Assembly: GCF_004363075.1 (NCBI RefSeq)
Contig: NZ_SNYN01000022.1
Location: 16,565-80,564 of the forward strand
Length of the DNA stretch: 64,000 nucleotides
Direction: 5' to 3'
From: Actinorugispora endophytica
GTDB taxonomy: Bacteria; Actinomycetota; Actinomycetes; Streptosporangiales; Streptosporangiaceae
Numbering within the stretch: the stretch's first letter is position 1; every line of letters starts with the position of its first letter. A model generated the notes under the pieces. It was not told the DNA's origin and made no database searches. It saw only the letters and a list, made by a program, of their open reading frames with translations. Of this stretch, positions 25,065-33,574 are shown one piece after another. The position numbers were made by a program, and so were the translations under genes.

Positions 25065-25475
25065 TCAGTCGATGACCGCGGTGGCCTCGACCTCGACCAT
25101 GAGGTCGGGCTCGGCCAGGGCCGCGACGCCGATCCCGGTGAGCGGCGGGACCGCCGGGGTGACGCCCATCTTCGCGGCGGCCCGGGCGATCCCCTCCATG
25201 ATCAGGGGCATCTTGTCGGGGGTCCAGTCGACGATGTAGGCGGTCAGCTTCGCCACGTCGTCGAAGGAGGCGCCGACCGCGGCCAGGGCGGTGCCGAGGT
25301 TGAGGTAGCACTGCTCGACCTGGGCGGCGATGTCGCCTTCGCCGACCTTGCCGCCGTCGGCGTCGCGGGCGACCTGGCCGGCGACGAACACCAGCTTCGA
25401 TCCGGTGGCGACCGACACCTGCCGGTAGATGTCGACCTTCGGCAGTCCTTCGGGGTTCACCAGGGTGATGGCCAT
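25065..25475 (-). CDS. RidA/YjgF-family protein
   Basis: A 136-residue Rid protein, related to enamine/imine deaminases. It contains FVAGQVARDADGGKVG, QVEQCYLNLGTALAAVGASF, KLTAYIVDW and LMVEVEATAVID at the C-terminus. The catalytic arginine of archetypal RidA (PAR..V.V) is replaced by PAVPPLTGIGVAALAEPD, placing it in an Rid subgroup without proven deaminase activity. AAGGAG lies 6 nt before the ATG. Divergent from TetR across an 18-bp dyad. Confidence 0.9.
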   Translation of the reverse strand: MAITLVNPEGLPKVDIYRQVSVATGSKLVFVAGQVARDADGGKVGEGDIAAQVEQCYLNLGTALAAVGASFDDVAKLTAYIVDWTPDKMPLIMEGIARAAAKMGVTPAVPPLTGIGVAALAEPDLMVEVEATAVID

Positions 25476-25522
25476 GTCGGCTCCTTGTCGTGAGAGTCCT
25501 GAGGGCTCGGGACACCAATAAT

Positions 25523-25547
25523 ATAGCAGTGCAATGCTATGTATTCT
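25523..25547. promoter_or_regulatory. TetR operator and -10 box
   Basis: ATAGCA-GTGCAA-TGCTAT (25523-25540) is a nearly perfect 18-bp dyad between the RidA and TetR genes. TATTCT at 25542-25547 ends 6 nt before the TetR ATG, indicating a leaderless TetR transcript and operator-promoter overlap. Confidence 0.75.
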
Positions 25548-25553
25548 GGTGCC

Positions 25554-26177
25554 ATGGCAAGGACGAAGGACCCCGCGGTTCGCACCCTGCTCATCGAGCG
25601 GGCCGCGCACATGCTCCGCACCCGCGAACCCGTCACCCTGCGCTCGCTGGTGGCCGGGACCGGCGTGTCGACGATGGCCGTCTACACCCACTTCGGCGGC
25701 ATGGACGGAATGTGGAAGGCCCTGCGCCAGGAGGGCTTCACCCGCCTGGAGTCCAGGTTCGCGGCGGTGGCGACGTCCCAGGACCCGGTGCGGGACCTGA
25801 CCGCCCTGGTCTCCGCCTACCTCGGCAACGCCCTGGACCACCCCGACCTGTACCGGGTCATGTTCGACGCGAGCTTCGACCTCGAAGACCTCAAGGCCGC
25901 GGACGCGACCCTGGAGCACCTGGTCCAGGCCGTCGAACGGGGCAGGGGCGCCGGACGCTTCCGCTCCGACACCGTCCCGCTGGAACTGGCCGTCCAGAGC
26001 TGGGCCGTCGCCCACGGGCTGGTCTCCCTGGTCGCCAACGGCCCCCTGCCACGCCAGACCCTCGACCACGGCGTCCCCATGCTGACCTCGCTGTTCGTCG
26101 GCGCGGGAGACGATCCGGCCGGGTGCCGCCTGTCGGTCGGGAACGGCTGGCGGCAGCCCCGGCCGTCCGGCGGATAG
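25554..26177 (+). CDS. TetR-family regulator of the RidA-like gene
   Basis: A 207-residue regulator with HTH VTLRSLVAGTGVSTMAVYTH and FGGMDGMWKALRQEGF, then a WHG-type ligand domain (LDHPDLYRVMFDASFDLEDL, LELAVQSWAVAHGLVSLVAN). It starts at the ATG directly after a -10 box, with no Shine-Dalgarno. It probably represses the divergent RidA gene and itself through the 18-bp dyad. Confidence 0.88.
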   Translation: MARTKDPAVRTLLIERAAHMLRTREPVTLRSLVAGTGVSTMAVYTHFGGMDGMWKALRQEGFTRLESRFAAVATSQDPVRDLTALVSAYLGNALDHPDLYRVMFDASFDLEDLKAADATLEHLVQAVERGRGAGRFRSDTVPLELAVQSWAVAHGLVSLVANGPLPRQTLDHGVPMLTSLFVGAGDDPAGCRLSVGNGWRQPRPSGG

Positions 26178-26253
26178 CCCCTACCGGGCTTCCCGGAGGC
26201 CGCGCGGACCCGGATCGGCCCTGTGCCGAGGGGACCCCGGGCGCGACCCGCCG

Positions 26254-27411
26254 TCAGCGACACCGGCGGGTGTTGAGCCGGGCGGCCTGACGCGTCAGGT
26301 GGTCGCGTTCGGCGAGGTCGGGTGCCTTGCGGGCCGCCTCGGCGTACAGCCGTGCCGCCGTCGCCGGGTCGCCGTCGCGCTCGTGGAGGTACGCCGCCAC
26401 CGCGGTGTGGCGGGGCAGTGAGGCGTCCAGCTCCGCGAGCGCCGCCAGGCCGGCGCGCGGTCCGTCGGCCTCGCCGACGGCGACCGCGCGGTTGAGCCGG
26501 ACGACCGGGTTGTCGGTCAGGCGCGCGAGCTCGTCGTACCACTCGACGATCTGCGCCCAGTCGGTCTCCCCGGCGGTGGGCGCGTCGGCGTGGAGTGCCG
26601 CGATGGCGGCCTGGGCCTGGAACTCGCCCAGCCGGTCGCGGGCGAGGGCCGCCCGCAGGATTTCGACGCCCCCGGCGATCGACGCGGTGTCCCACCGGCC
26701 GCGGTCCTGCTCGGCGAGCGGCACCAGGCTGCCGTCGGGCGCGGTCCGGGCGGCGCGCCGGGCGTGGTGAAGCAGCATGAGGGCGAGCAGCCCCGCCGCC
26801 TCGGGGTGGTCGACGGCGGCCGCGAGCTGCCGGGTGAGCCGGATGGCCTCGGCGGCGAGGTCGACGTCGCCGGAGTAGCCCTCGTTGAAGACCAGGTAGA
26901 GGACGCGCAGCACGGTGGCGACGTCGCCGGGCCGGTCGAACCGCACACCGGAGACGGTGCGCTTGGCCCGGCTGATGCGCTGCGCCATGGTCGCCTCGGG
27001 CACCAGGTAGGCCCGGGCGATCTGGCGGGTGGTCAGCCCGCCGACGGCGCGCAGGGTGAGCGCGACCGCGGACGACGGCGTCAGTGACGGGTGGGCGCAC
27101 AGGAAGTAGAGCCGGAGCGTGTCGTCCACCGCGGACGCGGGCCCGGGCGCCGGCTCCTCGTCGACGAGGTCCTCACGCCGGCGGCGGGCGGAGTCCGCCC
27201 GGGTCGCGTCGAGGAACCGGTGCCAGGCCACGGTGATCAGCCATCCCTTGGGGTCTCGCGGCGGGTCGGCCGGCCAGACGCGGACCGCCTCGACCAGCGC
27301 GTCCTGCACGGCGTCCTCGGCCGCCGCGAAGTCGGCCCCACGGCGGACGAGAATCCCGAGCACGCTCGGCGTGAGACTCCGGAGGAGGACCTCGTTCACC
27401 TCGGAGGTCAC
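26254..27411 (-). CDS. ECF42-group sigma factor (second copy)
   Basis: A 385-residue sigma factor with region 2 (AEDAVQDALVEAVRVWPADP, WLITVAWHRFLDATRA), region 4 (VALTLRAVGGLTTRQIARAY, EATMAQRISRAKR) and the ECF42 C-terminal helical extension (VLRVLYLVFNEGYSGD, LNRAVAVGEADG). The GTG at 27411 overlaps the DGPF stop by GTGA, exactly as in the first pair at 1390. The two sigma factors are clearly paralogous, but their linkers differ. Likely transcribed from the ECF42-type promoter near 27.88 kb. Confidence 0.93.
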   Translation of the reverse strand: MTSEVNEVLLRSLTPSVLGILVRRGADFAAAEDAVQDALVEAVRVWPADPPRDPKGWLITVAWHRFLDATRADSARRRREDLVDEEPAPGPASAVDDTLRLYFLCAHPSLTPSSAVALTLRAVGGLTTRQIARAYLVPEATMAQRISRAKRTVSGVRFDRPGDVATVLRVLYLVFNEGYSGDVDLAAEAIRLTRQLAAAVDHPEAAGLLALMLLHHARRAARTAPDGSLVPLAEQDRGRWDTASIAGGVEILRAALARDRLGEFQAQAAIAALHADAPTAGETDWAQIVEWYDELARLTDNPVVRLNRAVAVGEADGPRAGLAALAELDASLPRHTAVAAYLHERDGDPATAARLYAEAARKAPDLAERDHLTRQAARLNTRRCR

Positions 27412-27815
27412 TCCGTGATGGTGTGCGACGCGGTCAGGAACGGGCGCACCTCCAGCCACTCGTGGATCGGCTTCCCGCCCGCCCCGGGCGCGGCCGACAA
27501 CTCCCCGGCCAGCTCGACGGCGCGCTCGTAGCCGTCGACGTCGATCACCATCCAACCGGCGATGAGGTCCTTGGTCTCGGCGAACGGTCCGTCGGTGACC
27601 GGCGGGCGCCCCTCGCCGTCGTAGCGGACGAACGTCCCCTCGGGGGCGAGCGCCTGCCCGTCGACGAACTCGCCGGTCTCCTCCAGCCGGGCCGCGAAGT
27701 CGCGCATGTACCGCATGTGGGCCGAGATCTCCTCCGGCGTCCACCGGTCCATGGGCACGTCGTTGACCGGAGCCGGGGCGCCGCGGTAGTGCTTGAGCAG
27801 CAGGTACTTGGCCAT
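27408..27815 (-). CDS. DGPF/YCII-domain protein (second ECF42 partner)
   Basis: A 135-residue DGPF protein starting MAKYLLLKHYRGAPAPVNDV, with the intact signature VTDGPFAETKDLIAGWMVID and the C-terminus IHEWLEVRPFL. It is slightly longer than its paralogue at 1031 and has the canonical DGPF spelling. GAGGAG 7 nt before the ATG. Partner of the overlapping sigma gene; function unknown. Confidence 0.92.
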   Translation of the reverse strand: MAKYLLLKHYRGAPAPVNDVPMDRWTPEEISAHMRYMRDFAARLEETGEFVDGQALAPEGTFVRYDGEGRPPVTDGPFAETKDLIAGWMVIDVDGYERAVELAGELSAAPGAGGKPIHEWLEVRPFLTASHTITE

Positions 27816-27866
27816 CGTGTCTCTCCTCGGTACTGGTGCGACCCATTCTGGCCGCGTTCGTTGCGG

Positions 27867-27894
27867 GGACGAAGCCGGCCACGGGTTCTCGACA
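27867..27894 (-). promoter_or_regulatory. ECF42-type promoter (second copy)
   Basis: On the minus strand, TGTCGA (27894-27889), exactly 17 nt, then CGTCC (27871-27867), 51 bp before the DGPF ATG. Same motif and spacing as the promoter at 952-979, with the other permitted base (T) in CG(A/T)C. Confidence 0.75.
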
Positions 27895-27979
27895 TCGCCG
27901 CCCGGATTTTTTTCGGCTCCCGTGGACGAGGCCCGCCGGGGGACGCGGACGGGGCGAAGGCCCGCGCGGGGCGGGCCCC

Positions 27980-28987
27980 TCAGACGCCGTCGGCCGGGGC
28001 GCGCATGGCCTCGGCGATCCAGGCGTAGGGCAGCGTTTCCTCCTCGGGCGCGGTCCCGTTGACCACCGCCACCAGGGACAGGTACCGGCCGTGGGTGTCG
28101 TCGTAGACGGGGTCCTCGGAGGCGGCGTCCTCCTCGGCGATCTGGCGCTCGATCTCGGGGATCCGCCGGTAGCCTTCGGCCATGCGGTCGCGGAGCTCGG
28201 GGGTGAGCGGGGTGTCGGACAGCGCGGCGGCCGCCTCCATGAAGCGGGTGACGGCTTTCTGCACCCGGGGGGACCGGGGGGACTCACCGGCGCGGTGCGC
28301 GGCCAGGACCTCCTCGATGAGCGCGGCCCCGTTCCCGTATATGAAGTCCTGGGACGGCGCGCTCGCGATGCTCCTGCCCATATCCGTGGAGTAGGTGCCG
28401 TGCAGGTAGGTGCGGACCGCGTCGCGAAACGCCGGGTCCCGCACCAGGTCGGCCAGTTCGATCCACGCCTCCAGTTGGGCGGCCGTGGGGTCGGCGGGCA
28501 GGACCGGCCGCACCGCGCGCAGCCGGTCGACGAAACCGTCGGGGACGTCGAGTCCCTCGCCGACGTCGTTCCAGAAGTCGTCGATGGTCTGCTCGCGTTC
28601 CTCGTCGGTCATCGAGACGAGCTTGTGCATCAGGTCGGCCTGCGCGGTCGTGCCGCCCTGCCTGATCAGGGTCCGCAGCACCGCCCTCCTGGCCCGCAGG
28701 GTGCGCTCCTGGCGCTCGACGATCTCCAGGTGGGTGGTGAGCAGGTCGTGCAGGGTCGTGCCGCCTTCGAGCAGGCGGCGGATCTCGTCCAGGTCGGTGT
28801 CCAGTTCGCGCAGGGTGCGGACGAGTTCCAAGCGGGCGATGGTGTCGACGTCGTACAGGCGGTGGCCCGCCCCGGACAGGTGTGCGGGCTCGACGATTCC
28901 GGCGTCGGCGTAGAAGCGGACGGCGCTGACGCTCAGGCCGCTGCGGCGCGCGGCGTCTCCGATGGGGTACAGCTCTCGGTTGTCCAT
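27980..28987 (-). CDS. MerR-family transcriptional regulator
   Basis: A 335-residue MerR protein. The N-terminal HTH (YPIGDAARRSGLSVSAVRFY, ADAGIVEP, RLYDVDTIARLELVRTLREL) is followed by a coiled-coil (LLTTHLEIVERQERTLRARR) and a long ~200-residue C-terminal domain with no metal-binding cysteines. It therefore senses a small organic ligand rather than a metal. The C-terminal domain is helical and not TipAS-like in any motif I can see. No target gene is adjacent on the same strand; a dyad sits just upstream. Confidence 0.88.
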   Translation of the reverse strand: MDNRELYPIGDAARRSGLSVSAVRFYADAGIVEPAHLSGAGHRLYDVDTIARLELVRTLRELDTDLDEIRRLLEGGTTLHDLLTTHLEIVERQERTLRARRAVLRTLIRQGGTTAQADLMHKLVSMTDEEREQTIDDFWNDVGEGLDVPDGFVDRLRAVRPVLPADPTAAQLEAWIELADLVRDPAFRDAVRTYLHGTYSTDMGRSIASAPSQDFIYGNGAALIEEVLAAHRAGESPRSPRVQKAVTRFMEAAAALSDTPLTPELRDRMAEGYRRIPEIERQIAEEDAASEDPVYDDTHGRYLSLVAVVNGTAPEEETLPYAWIAEAMRAPADGV

Positions 28988-29004
28988 GGGGCCACTGTGG
29001 TGCC

Positions 29005-29017
29005 TCAAGCGACTTGA
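29005..29017. promoter_or_regulatory. Dyad upstream of MerR gene
   Basis: TCAAG-CGA-CTTGA lies 17 bp upstream of the MerR start codon. Possible autoregulatory site; the gap to the carotenoid oxygenase (28988-29346) otherwise holds a truncated TIR element. Confidence 0.45.
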
Positions 29018-29049
29018 GACGCAAGCCCCGGAACGCCGGGGTCGCCCAT

Positions 29050-29165
29050 TAGGAGGGAGTCTGCGGGGCGGGGTGGTTCGGGCACCGGTCCCGCCCTCGC
29101 TCGGAATGATCATGGGCTTTCCGCCCTTCCAGGCCCCGAAACGGGCAGAAAGCCCAAGACCGGCA
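29050..29165. mobile_element. MITE-like TIR element, copy A3 (partial, core type A)
   Basis: The left end TAGGAGGGAGTCTGCGGGGC resembles the terminal repeat and begins with TA. GGTCCCGCC, CGGAATGATCATGGGCTTTC and the core-A hairpin (29114-29155) follow. Sequence beyond about 29165 no longer matches the other copies, so the right end is lost or very diverged. Confidence 0.6.
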
Positions 29166-29346
29166 ACAGCAGGCCGCGCATGACCGCCGACTCCCCCTGC
29201 CTGCGGCCCCGGCGGTGCCCGGGCTTGGGGCGTGGCGCGGAAACGCTCCTGCCCGTGCCGCCGGACCACGCGTCTGCACTAGTGCACGGTACGGCTTTTT
29301 CCTCGTTGGGGCAGGGGTGAGGCGCTGCCCTGCGTACGTTGTCCAC

Positions 29347-30606
29347 ATGAGATACCTCGAAGGGCCTTTCGCGCCTGTCACCGAAGAGGTCACCGCCTAC
29401 GACCTCCCCGTCACCGGGCGGATCCCGGCCGAGTTGAACGGCCGCTACCTGCGCAACGGGCCCAACCCGCTGGGCGTGGAAGACCCCGCCGTCCACATCT
29501 GGGGCATGGGCCGGGGCATGGTGCACGGAGTCCGGCTGCGCGACGGCCGGGCCGAGTGGTACCGCAACCGCTTCGTGCGCGCACCGGGCTTCGCGCCCAT
29601 GGTGCACGTGATCGAGCACGCCCGGCGCACCTTCGCCCTGGCCGAGGGCGGCCTGCCGCCCTCCGAGCTGGACCAGGACCTGAACACCGTGGGCGTGTGC
29701 GAACTGGGAGGGACCGCGGAGGGGCTCACGGCGGGGGCGCACTCCAAGCACGACCCGCTCACCGGCGAACTGCACTCGCTGTCGTACATGCCGGGCCGCG
29801 ACTTCGTGCAGCACATCGTGACCGACGCCGGGGGAAGCGTCGTGCGGGCCGCCTCCGTCCCCATGGCGCGGACGCCGTTCATGCACGACTTCGCGCTCAC
29901 CGAGAACCACGTGGTGCTGTGGGACACTCCGCTGGGCTTCGACGGGTTCGAGTGCCGGTGGCTGCCGGGGCACCCCACGCGGGTGGGCGTCATGCCGCGG
30001 GCCGGTGGAGAGGTGCGCTGGCTGGACATCGACCCGGTCCATGTCAGCCACACGCTCAACGCCTACGACGACGGCGACTCGGTCGTGGTCGACCTGGTCA
30101 CGGCCGAGGGCCCGTTCGACCCCGCCGACCCCGGGGCGATCCGGCCCGTGCTGGACCGCTGGACGATCGCGCCGGACAAGGTCCACCAGCGGCGCCTCGA
30201 CGACCGGCCGCAGGACTTCCCGCGTGTGAACGACGCGCGCGCCACCCGCCCGCACCGCTACGGCTACTCGGCCGCGACGGCCCTGTACGGGCTCCCGTTC
30301 ACGCCCGAGGGCACACCGGCGGACGACGCCTTCACCAACGCCCTGGTCAAGCACGACCTGGAACGGGGGACGGCCGAGGTGCACAGGTTCGGCGAGGACG
30401 AGGCGGTAGGGGAAGCCGTGTTCGCCGCCGCGGGACGGGGAGAGGACGACGGGTACCTGCTCACGTACGCGCACAACCCCCTCCGAAACGCCAGCGACCT
30501 GGTGATCCTCGCGGCCCAGGACTTCACCGGCGAGCCCGTGGCGCGCGTCCACCTCCCGGTCAGGGTGCCGCTCGGCCTGCACGGCAACTGGCTTCCCGAC
30601 CGCTGA
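29347..30606 (+). CDS. Carotenoid cleavage oxygenase
   Basis: A 419-residue member of the carotenoid oxygenase (RPE65/CCD) family. All four iron-ligating histidines are visible: His132 (GAHSKHD), His180 (FMHDFAL), His235 (VSHTLNAYD) and His412 (LHGNW). The N-terminal RYLEGPFAPVTEEVTAYDLP and LNGRYLRNGPNP are typical. It cleaves a carbon-carbon double bond of a carotenoid, apocarotenoid or stilbene; which one is not evident, and no carotenoid biosynthesis genes are nearby. A TACGTT -10 lies 6 nt before the ATG, so it is probably leaderless. The GntR-TetR regulator follows by 19 bp. Confidence 0.92.
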   Translation: MRYLEGPFAPVTEEVTAYDLPVTGRIPAELNGRYLRNGPNPLGVEDPAVHIWGMGRGMVHGVRLRDGRAEWYRNRFVRAPGFAPMVHVIEHARRTFALAEGGLPPSELDQDLNTVGVCELGGTAEGLTAGAHSKHDPLTGELHSLSYMPGRDFVQHIVTDAGGSVVRAASVPMARTPFMHDFALTENHVVLWDTPLGFDGFECRWLPGHPTRVGVMPRAGGEVRWLDIDPVHVSHTLNAYDDGDSVVVDLVTAEGPFDPADPGAIRPVLDRWTIAPDKVHQRRLDDRPQDFPRVNDARATRPHRYGYSAATALYGLPFTPEGTPADDAFTNALVKHDLERGTAEVHRFGEDEAVGEAVFAAAGRGEDDGYLLTYAHNPLRNASDLVILAAQDFTGEPVARVHLPVRVPLGLHGNWLPDR

Positions 30607-30625
30607 GGCGTGGCAGCATGGCGTC

Positions 30626-31507
30626 GTGAACGACCCGCAACCGCCGTACCTCCGGATCGTCGCCGACATCGAGCGGCGCATCGCCGACGGGGAGCTGCGG
30701 CCCGGTGATCCCGTCCCCACCACCCGGGTGGTCATGCGCGAATGGGGCGTCGCCATGGCGACGGCCACCAAAGCACTGGCCGCGCTCAAGCAGGCGGGCG
30801 CCATCGAGTCCACGCCCCGGGTCGGCGCCGTGGTCGCCCGCCGGAGGCTGCCCCCGCGTTCGGCCGGGGGGCTCGAACGCGACCGCGTCGTTCGCGCGGC
30901 CATGAAGCTCGCAGACGCCGACGGCCTGGCCGCGCTGTCCATGCGGGCGGTCGCGGCCGAGCTCGGCGTCGCCACCATGGCCCTCTACCGGCACCTCGAC
31001 GCCAAGGCCGAGCTCACCCAGCTGATCGCCGACGCCGCGTTCGCCGAGATCGACTACCCGGAGCCGCCGCCGGGATGGCGTTCCCACCTGCGGGTGGCCG
31101 CCCGGCTGCAGTGGGCGGCCTACCAGCGCCATCCCTGGCTGCCGCGGCTCGTGTCCATCACCCGGCCGGCCACGCTGCCGGGGCTGCTGGAGTACGGGCA
31201 TTGGAGCCTGGGCGCGCTCGACGGCCTCGACCTGGACCCGGGCACCCGGCTGCACGTCTACGCCACGATGGTCAACTACGTGCGGGGAACGGCGATGAAC
31301 ATCGAGAGCGAGGCCGGCGCCGAACTGGACACGGGGATGACCAGCAAGCAGTGGAGCAGGGCCCGGCTCCCCGCCGAGGGGCCGCTGATCGCCCAGATCA
31401 CGGAGCCGGGCACGGAACTCGACCTGGAGTCGCTGTTCGCCTTCGGCCTCGAACGCCTGCTGGACGGCCTGACCACCGTGGTCACCCCCCGGCGGAGCCG
31501 CCGGTGA
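30626..31507 (+). CDS. GntR-TetR double-HTH regulator
   Basis: A 293-residue fusion. Residues 1-75 form a GntR winged helix (YLRIVADIERRIADGELRPG, VVMREWGVAMATATKALAAL). Residues 85-293 form a complete TetR protein (RVVRAAMKLADADGLAALSM, RAVAAELGVATMALYRHLDA) with a TetR_C-like ligand domain. The architecture occurs in other actinomycetes. GTG start without a clear Shine-Dalgarno. It lies 19 bp behind the carotenoid oxygenase on the same strand, so both are probably one transcript and it may control that gene. Confidence 0.87.
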   Translation: MNDPQPPYLRIVADIERRIADGELRPGDPVPTTRVVMREWGVAMATATKALAALKQAGAIESTPRVGAVVARRRLPPRSAGGLERDRVVRAAMKLADADGLAALSMRAVAAELGVATMALYRHLDAKAELTQLIADAAFAEIDYPEPPPGWRSHLRVAARLQWAAYQRHPWLPRLVSITRPATLPGLLEYGHWSLGALDGLDLDPGTRLHVYATMVNYVRGTAMNIESEAGAELDTGMTSKQWSRARLPAEGPLIAQITEPGTELDLESLFAFGLERLLDGLTTVVTPRRSRR

Positions 31508-31530
31508 CGGCGCCCTCCCCCGGGGGCGTC

Positions 31531-31577
31531 CCGGCCCGCTGGCTCCGCGGGCCGGCTCGATCAGGGGGTCGAGCCGG
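31531..31577 (+). terminator. Overlapping GC-rich hairpins
   Basis: CCGGCCCGC/GCGGGCCGG (31531-31555) and CCGGCTCGA/TCGAGCCGG (31552-31577) share bases, so only one can form at a time. They follow the GntR-TetR gene and precede the end of a convergent SDR gene. Most likely a terminator; the mutual exclusion is noted without a claim of a switch. Confidence 0.55.
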
Positions 31578-31641
31578 CCGGTCTCGTCCCCCGCGCTGCC
31601 ACACCCGCCCTCAGTGAGGCGACAGGCCTTTGTGCAGCGAC

Positions 31642-32541
31642 TCACCGGTTGCTCGTCCTGTCGCGGGGCGTTGGGGAGTTCCCCACGCCGAGCTGTCCAT
31701 CGCCCCTTTCCGGCTTGTCCTGTCCGCCCTCCGAAGGAGACCGACGGTCGGGGGCGAAGACGCGCGCCATCATCAGGGCGTTCCGGCGTCGGCTCATGAA
31801 CCGGCTCGTGAACACGCCGAGCTTGTTGAGGTTCCCGTCGATGACGGTCGGGCCGGGGCTGCGGCGCTCGAGGTGGCGCAGCGTGGTGGTGACGACGTCC
31901 TCGGGCGTGCGCAGCCTCCCGGCGGTCAGTACTTCGGCGTCCGGCCCCATCCCGGTGGTGAAGTCGGTGGCGGTGGCGCCGGGCGAGACGGCGAACACGG
32001 TAAGGCCGGTGCCGCGCAGCTCCGTCCACAGTGATTCGGTGAAGCTGAGCACGAATGCCTTGGTGGCGCTGTAGACGGCCATCCGGGGGGACGGAAGGTA
32101 GGCGGAAACGCTGGCGAGGTTGATGACGAAGCCGTTGCCGGCGTTCACCATCTGGGGCAGGAACGCCGCGGTCAGCTGCACCGGCGCCATCGCGTGGACG
32201 GCGATCTCGGCGGTGAGCCGTCCGGGATCCGCGCCGGGGAACAGGGCGAACGAGCCGAACCCGGCACTGTTGATCAGGCTCGTGACCTGGATGCCCCGAT
32301 CGGCGACCGCCTGGTGGAGTTCGTGTGCGGCGGCCGGGTGAGAGAGATCGGCCGGGATCGCCTCGATACGGGCGTCCGTGGTGCGGCGCAGCTCGTCCGC
32401 CATCGATGCCAGCCGCTCGGCGCGCCGGGCGACGATCACGAGGTTCGAACCGCGTGCGGCCAGGGCTTTGGCGAAGGCGGCTCCGATCCCGGAGCTGGCC
32501 CCGGTGAGCAGAACGGTCTGTGCGCGGTAGTCAACGGTCAT
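31642..32541 (-). CDS. Short-chain dehydrogenase (LysR-linked)
   Basis: A 299-residue SDR starting VLLTGASSGIGAAFAKALAA (TGxxxGIG). It has LINSAGFG, catalytic Ser in NLASVSAYLP and YSATK in MAVYSATKAFVLSFTESLWT, close to the DltE/YqjQ group. The last ~25 residues (SPSEGGQDKPERGDGQ...) have no family counterpart and translate a dispersed repeat motif, so the ancestral stop was probably earlier. No Shine-Dalgarno. Its promoter region is almost identical to that of the hydrolase at 33647. Confidence 0.9.
   Translation of the reverse strand: MTVDYRAQTVLLTGASSGIGAAFAKALAARGSNLVIVARRAERLASMADELRRTTDARIEAIPADLSHPAAAHELHQAVADRGIQVTSLINSAGFGSFALFPGADPGRLTAEIAVHAMAPVQLTAAFLPQMVNAGNGFVINLASVSAYLPSPRMAVYSATKAFVLSFTESLWTELRGTGLTVFAVSPGATATDFTTGMGPDAEVLTAGRLRTPEDVVTTTLRHLERRSPGPTVIDGNLNKLGVFTSRFMSRRRNALMMARVFAPDRRSPSEGGQDKPERGDGQLGVGNSPTPRDRTSNR
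31697..31733. repeat. Dispersed short motif, copy 1
   Basis: CCATCGCCcCTTTCCGGCTt then GTCCTGTCCGCCC. Related copies lie at 52866-52903 and 61769-61804 (CCATTGCCGCTTTCCGGCGC). Two of the three form gene 3' ends on the minus strand. Confidence 0.5.
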
Positions 32542-32570
32542 GGGACCAGTCAACGGGTTTGCCGGCGGCC

Positions 32571-32615
32571 CCGTCCAAGACCTGTTTCGCAACCCCTCAT
32601 GCAGGAGCTGCATGA
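32571..32615 (-). promoter_or_regulatory. LysR-type box and promoter of the SDR gene
   Basis: TCATGCA-GGAGC-TGCATGA (32597-32615) is a perfect dyad of ATGC-N7-GCAT type. Reading toward the SDR it is followed by GGGGTTGCGAAACAGGTCTT and GGACGG (32596-32571). The same order of elements precedes the hydrolase at 33647 on the other strand. Confidence 0.75.
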
Positions 32616-32658
32616 CGGACGGGACCGATGGGGCCTATGAGGCCGGCGGGGCCGGTGG

Positions 32659-33555
32659 TCAGGCGTGGCGGACGAGGAGCCGCTTCGCGGACTCGACGAA
32701 CTCCGCGACGAGGGGGCTGGTGTCCGCGGACCGGGTGGCGACGACGACCTGACAGGGCTCGACCTCGTCGACTGGAACGGCGACGAGGCCGGGGCGGAGG
32801 GTGTGGCGCAGGTCGCCGGCCGGGACGACGGCGATGGCATTCCCCTCGGCGATGGCCTCGAGCTTGTCGTCGTAGGTGTCGGCAAGGGTGGGGCCGAGCG
32901 GGGCGGGACCGTTGTCCGGTCGGGGTTCGAGCCGCCAGAAGGCGGTCCAGTCGGCACCCGCGCCGGTGCAGCCGACGAGTGGTTCCGCAGAGATGTCAGC
33001 GGCGGTGACCGACTCCTTGCCTGCGAGGCGGTGGGACGCGGGCACGAGCAGGACCCGGGGCTCGGCGTAGAGGACCGCCAGGTCGAGGCCGTCGGCCGGG
33101 ATCGGCAGCGGTGTGCGGATGACCAGGGCGTCGACCTGCCGGTCGGGCAGGGCGCCGGCCTCCCGCGAGCCGAGGTGGCGGGTGCGGACGTGGGCGTCGG
33201 GATGCCGGTGGCGCAGGTCGCGTACGGCGGGCGTGACGATCAGGTCGTCGGCGTACCCGATGGTGACAGTGCGCGCCGGCGCGGCGGCGCGTGCGGTGAG
33301 CACCGCCTGCTGGGCGCCGTGCACCAGCTGCTGGGCCTGGGGAAGGAACGCCGCGCCGGCGGCGGTGAGCCGGCTGCCCTGGGTGGTGCGCTCCAGCAGG
33401 CGTACGCCCAGGGCGTTCTCCAGCCGCTGGATCTGACGGCTCAGGGAGGGCTGGGCGACCCGCAGCTCCTCGGCGGCACGAGCGAAGTTCAACCGCTCGG
33501 CGACGACCGCGAAGTACCGGACCAGCCGCAGATCCAGATCGGGAAGCGCGCTCAT
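32659..33555 (-). CDS. LysR-family transcriptional regulator
   Basis: A 298-residue LysR protein. The N-terminal wHTH reads DLRLVRYFAVVAERLNFARA, AEELRVAQPSLSRQIQRLEN and LGVRLLERTTQGSRLT. The periplasmic-binding-like effector domain covers about 90-298 (VTIGYADDLIVTPAVRDLRH, GNAIAVVPAGDLRHTLRPG). It stands between an SDR gene and an alpha/beta hydrolase gene, each with the same ATGC-N7-GCAT box, so it probably activates both in response to one inducer. Confidence 0.92.
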   Translation of the reverse strand: MSALPDLDLRLVRYFAVVAERLNFARAAEELRVAQPSLSRQIQRLENALGVRLLERTTQGSRLTAAGAAFLPQAQQLVHGAQQAVLTARAAAPARTVTIGYADDLIVTPAVRDLRHRHPDAHVRTRHLGSREAGALPDRQVDALVIRTPLPIPADGLDLAVLYAEPRVLLVPASHRLAGKESVTAADISAEPLVGCTGAGADWTAFWRLEPRPDNGPAPLGPTLADTYDDKLEAIAEGNAIAVVPAGDLRHTLRPGLVAVPVDEVEPCQVVVATRSADTSPLVAEFVESAKRLLVRHA

Positions 33556-33574
33556 GCCGCACAGCCTACCCGTT

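Noticed and set aside
31531..31577. Mutually exclusive hairpins as a riboswitch
   Set aside because: They lie downstream of a gene and before a convergent gene end, so termination explains them without a switch.
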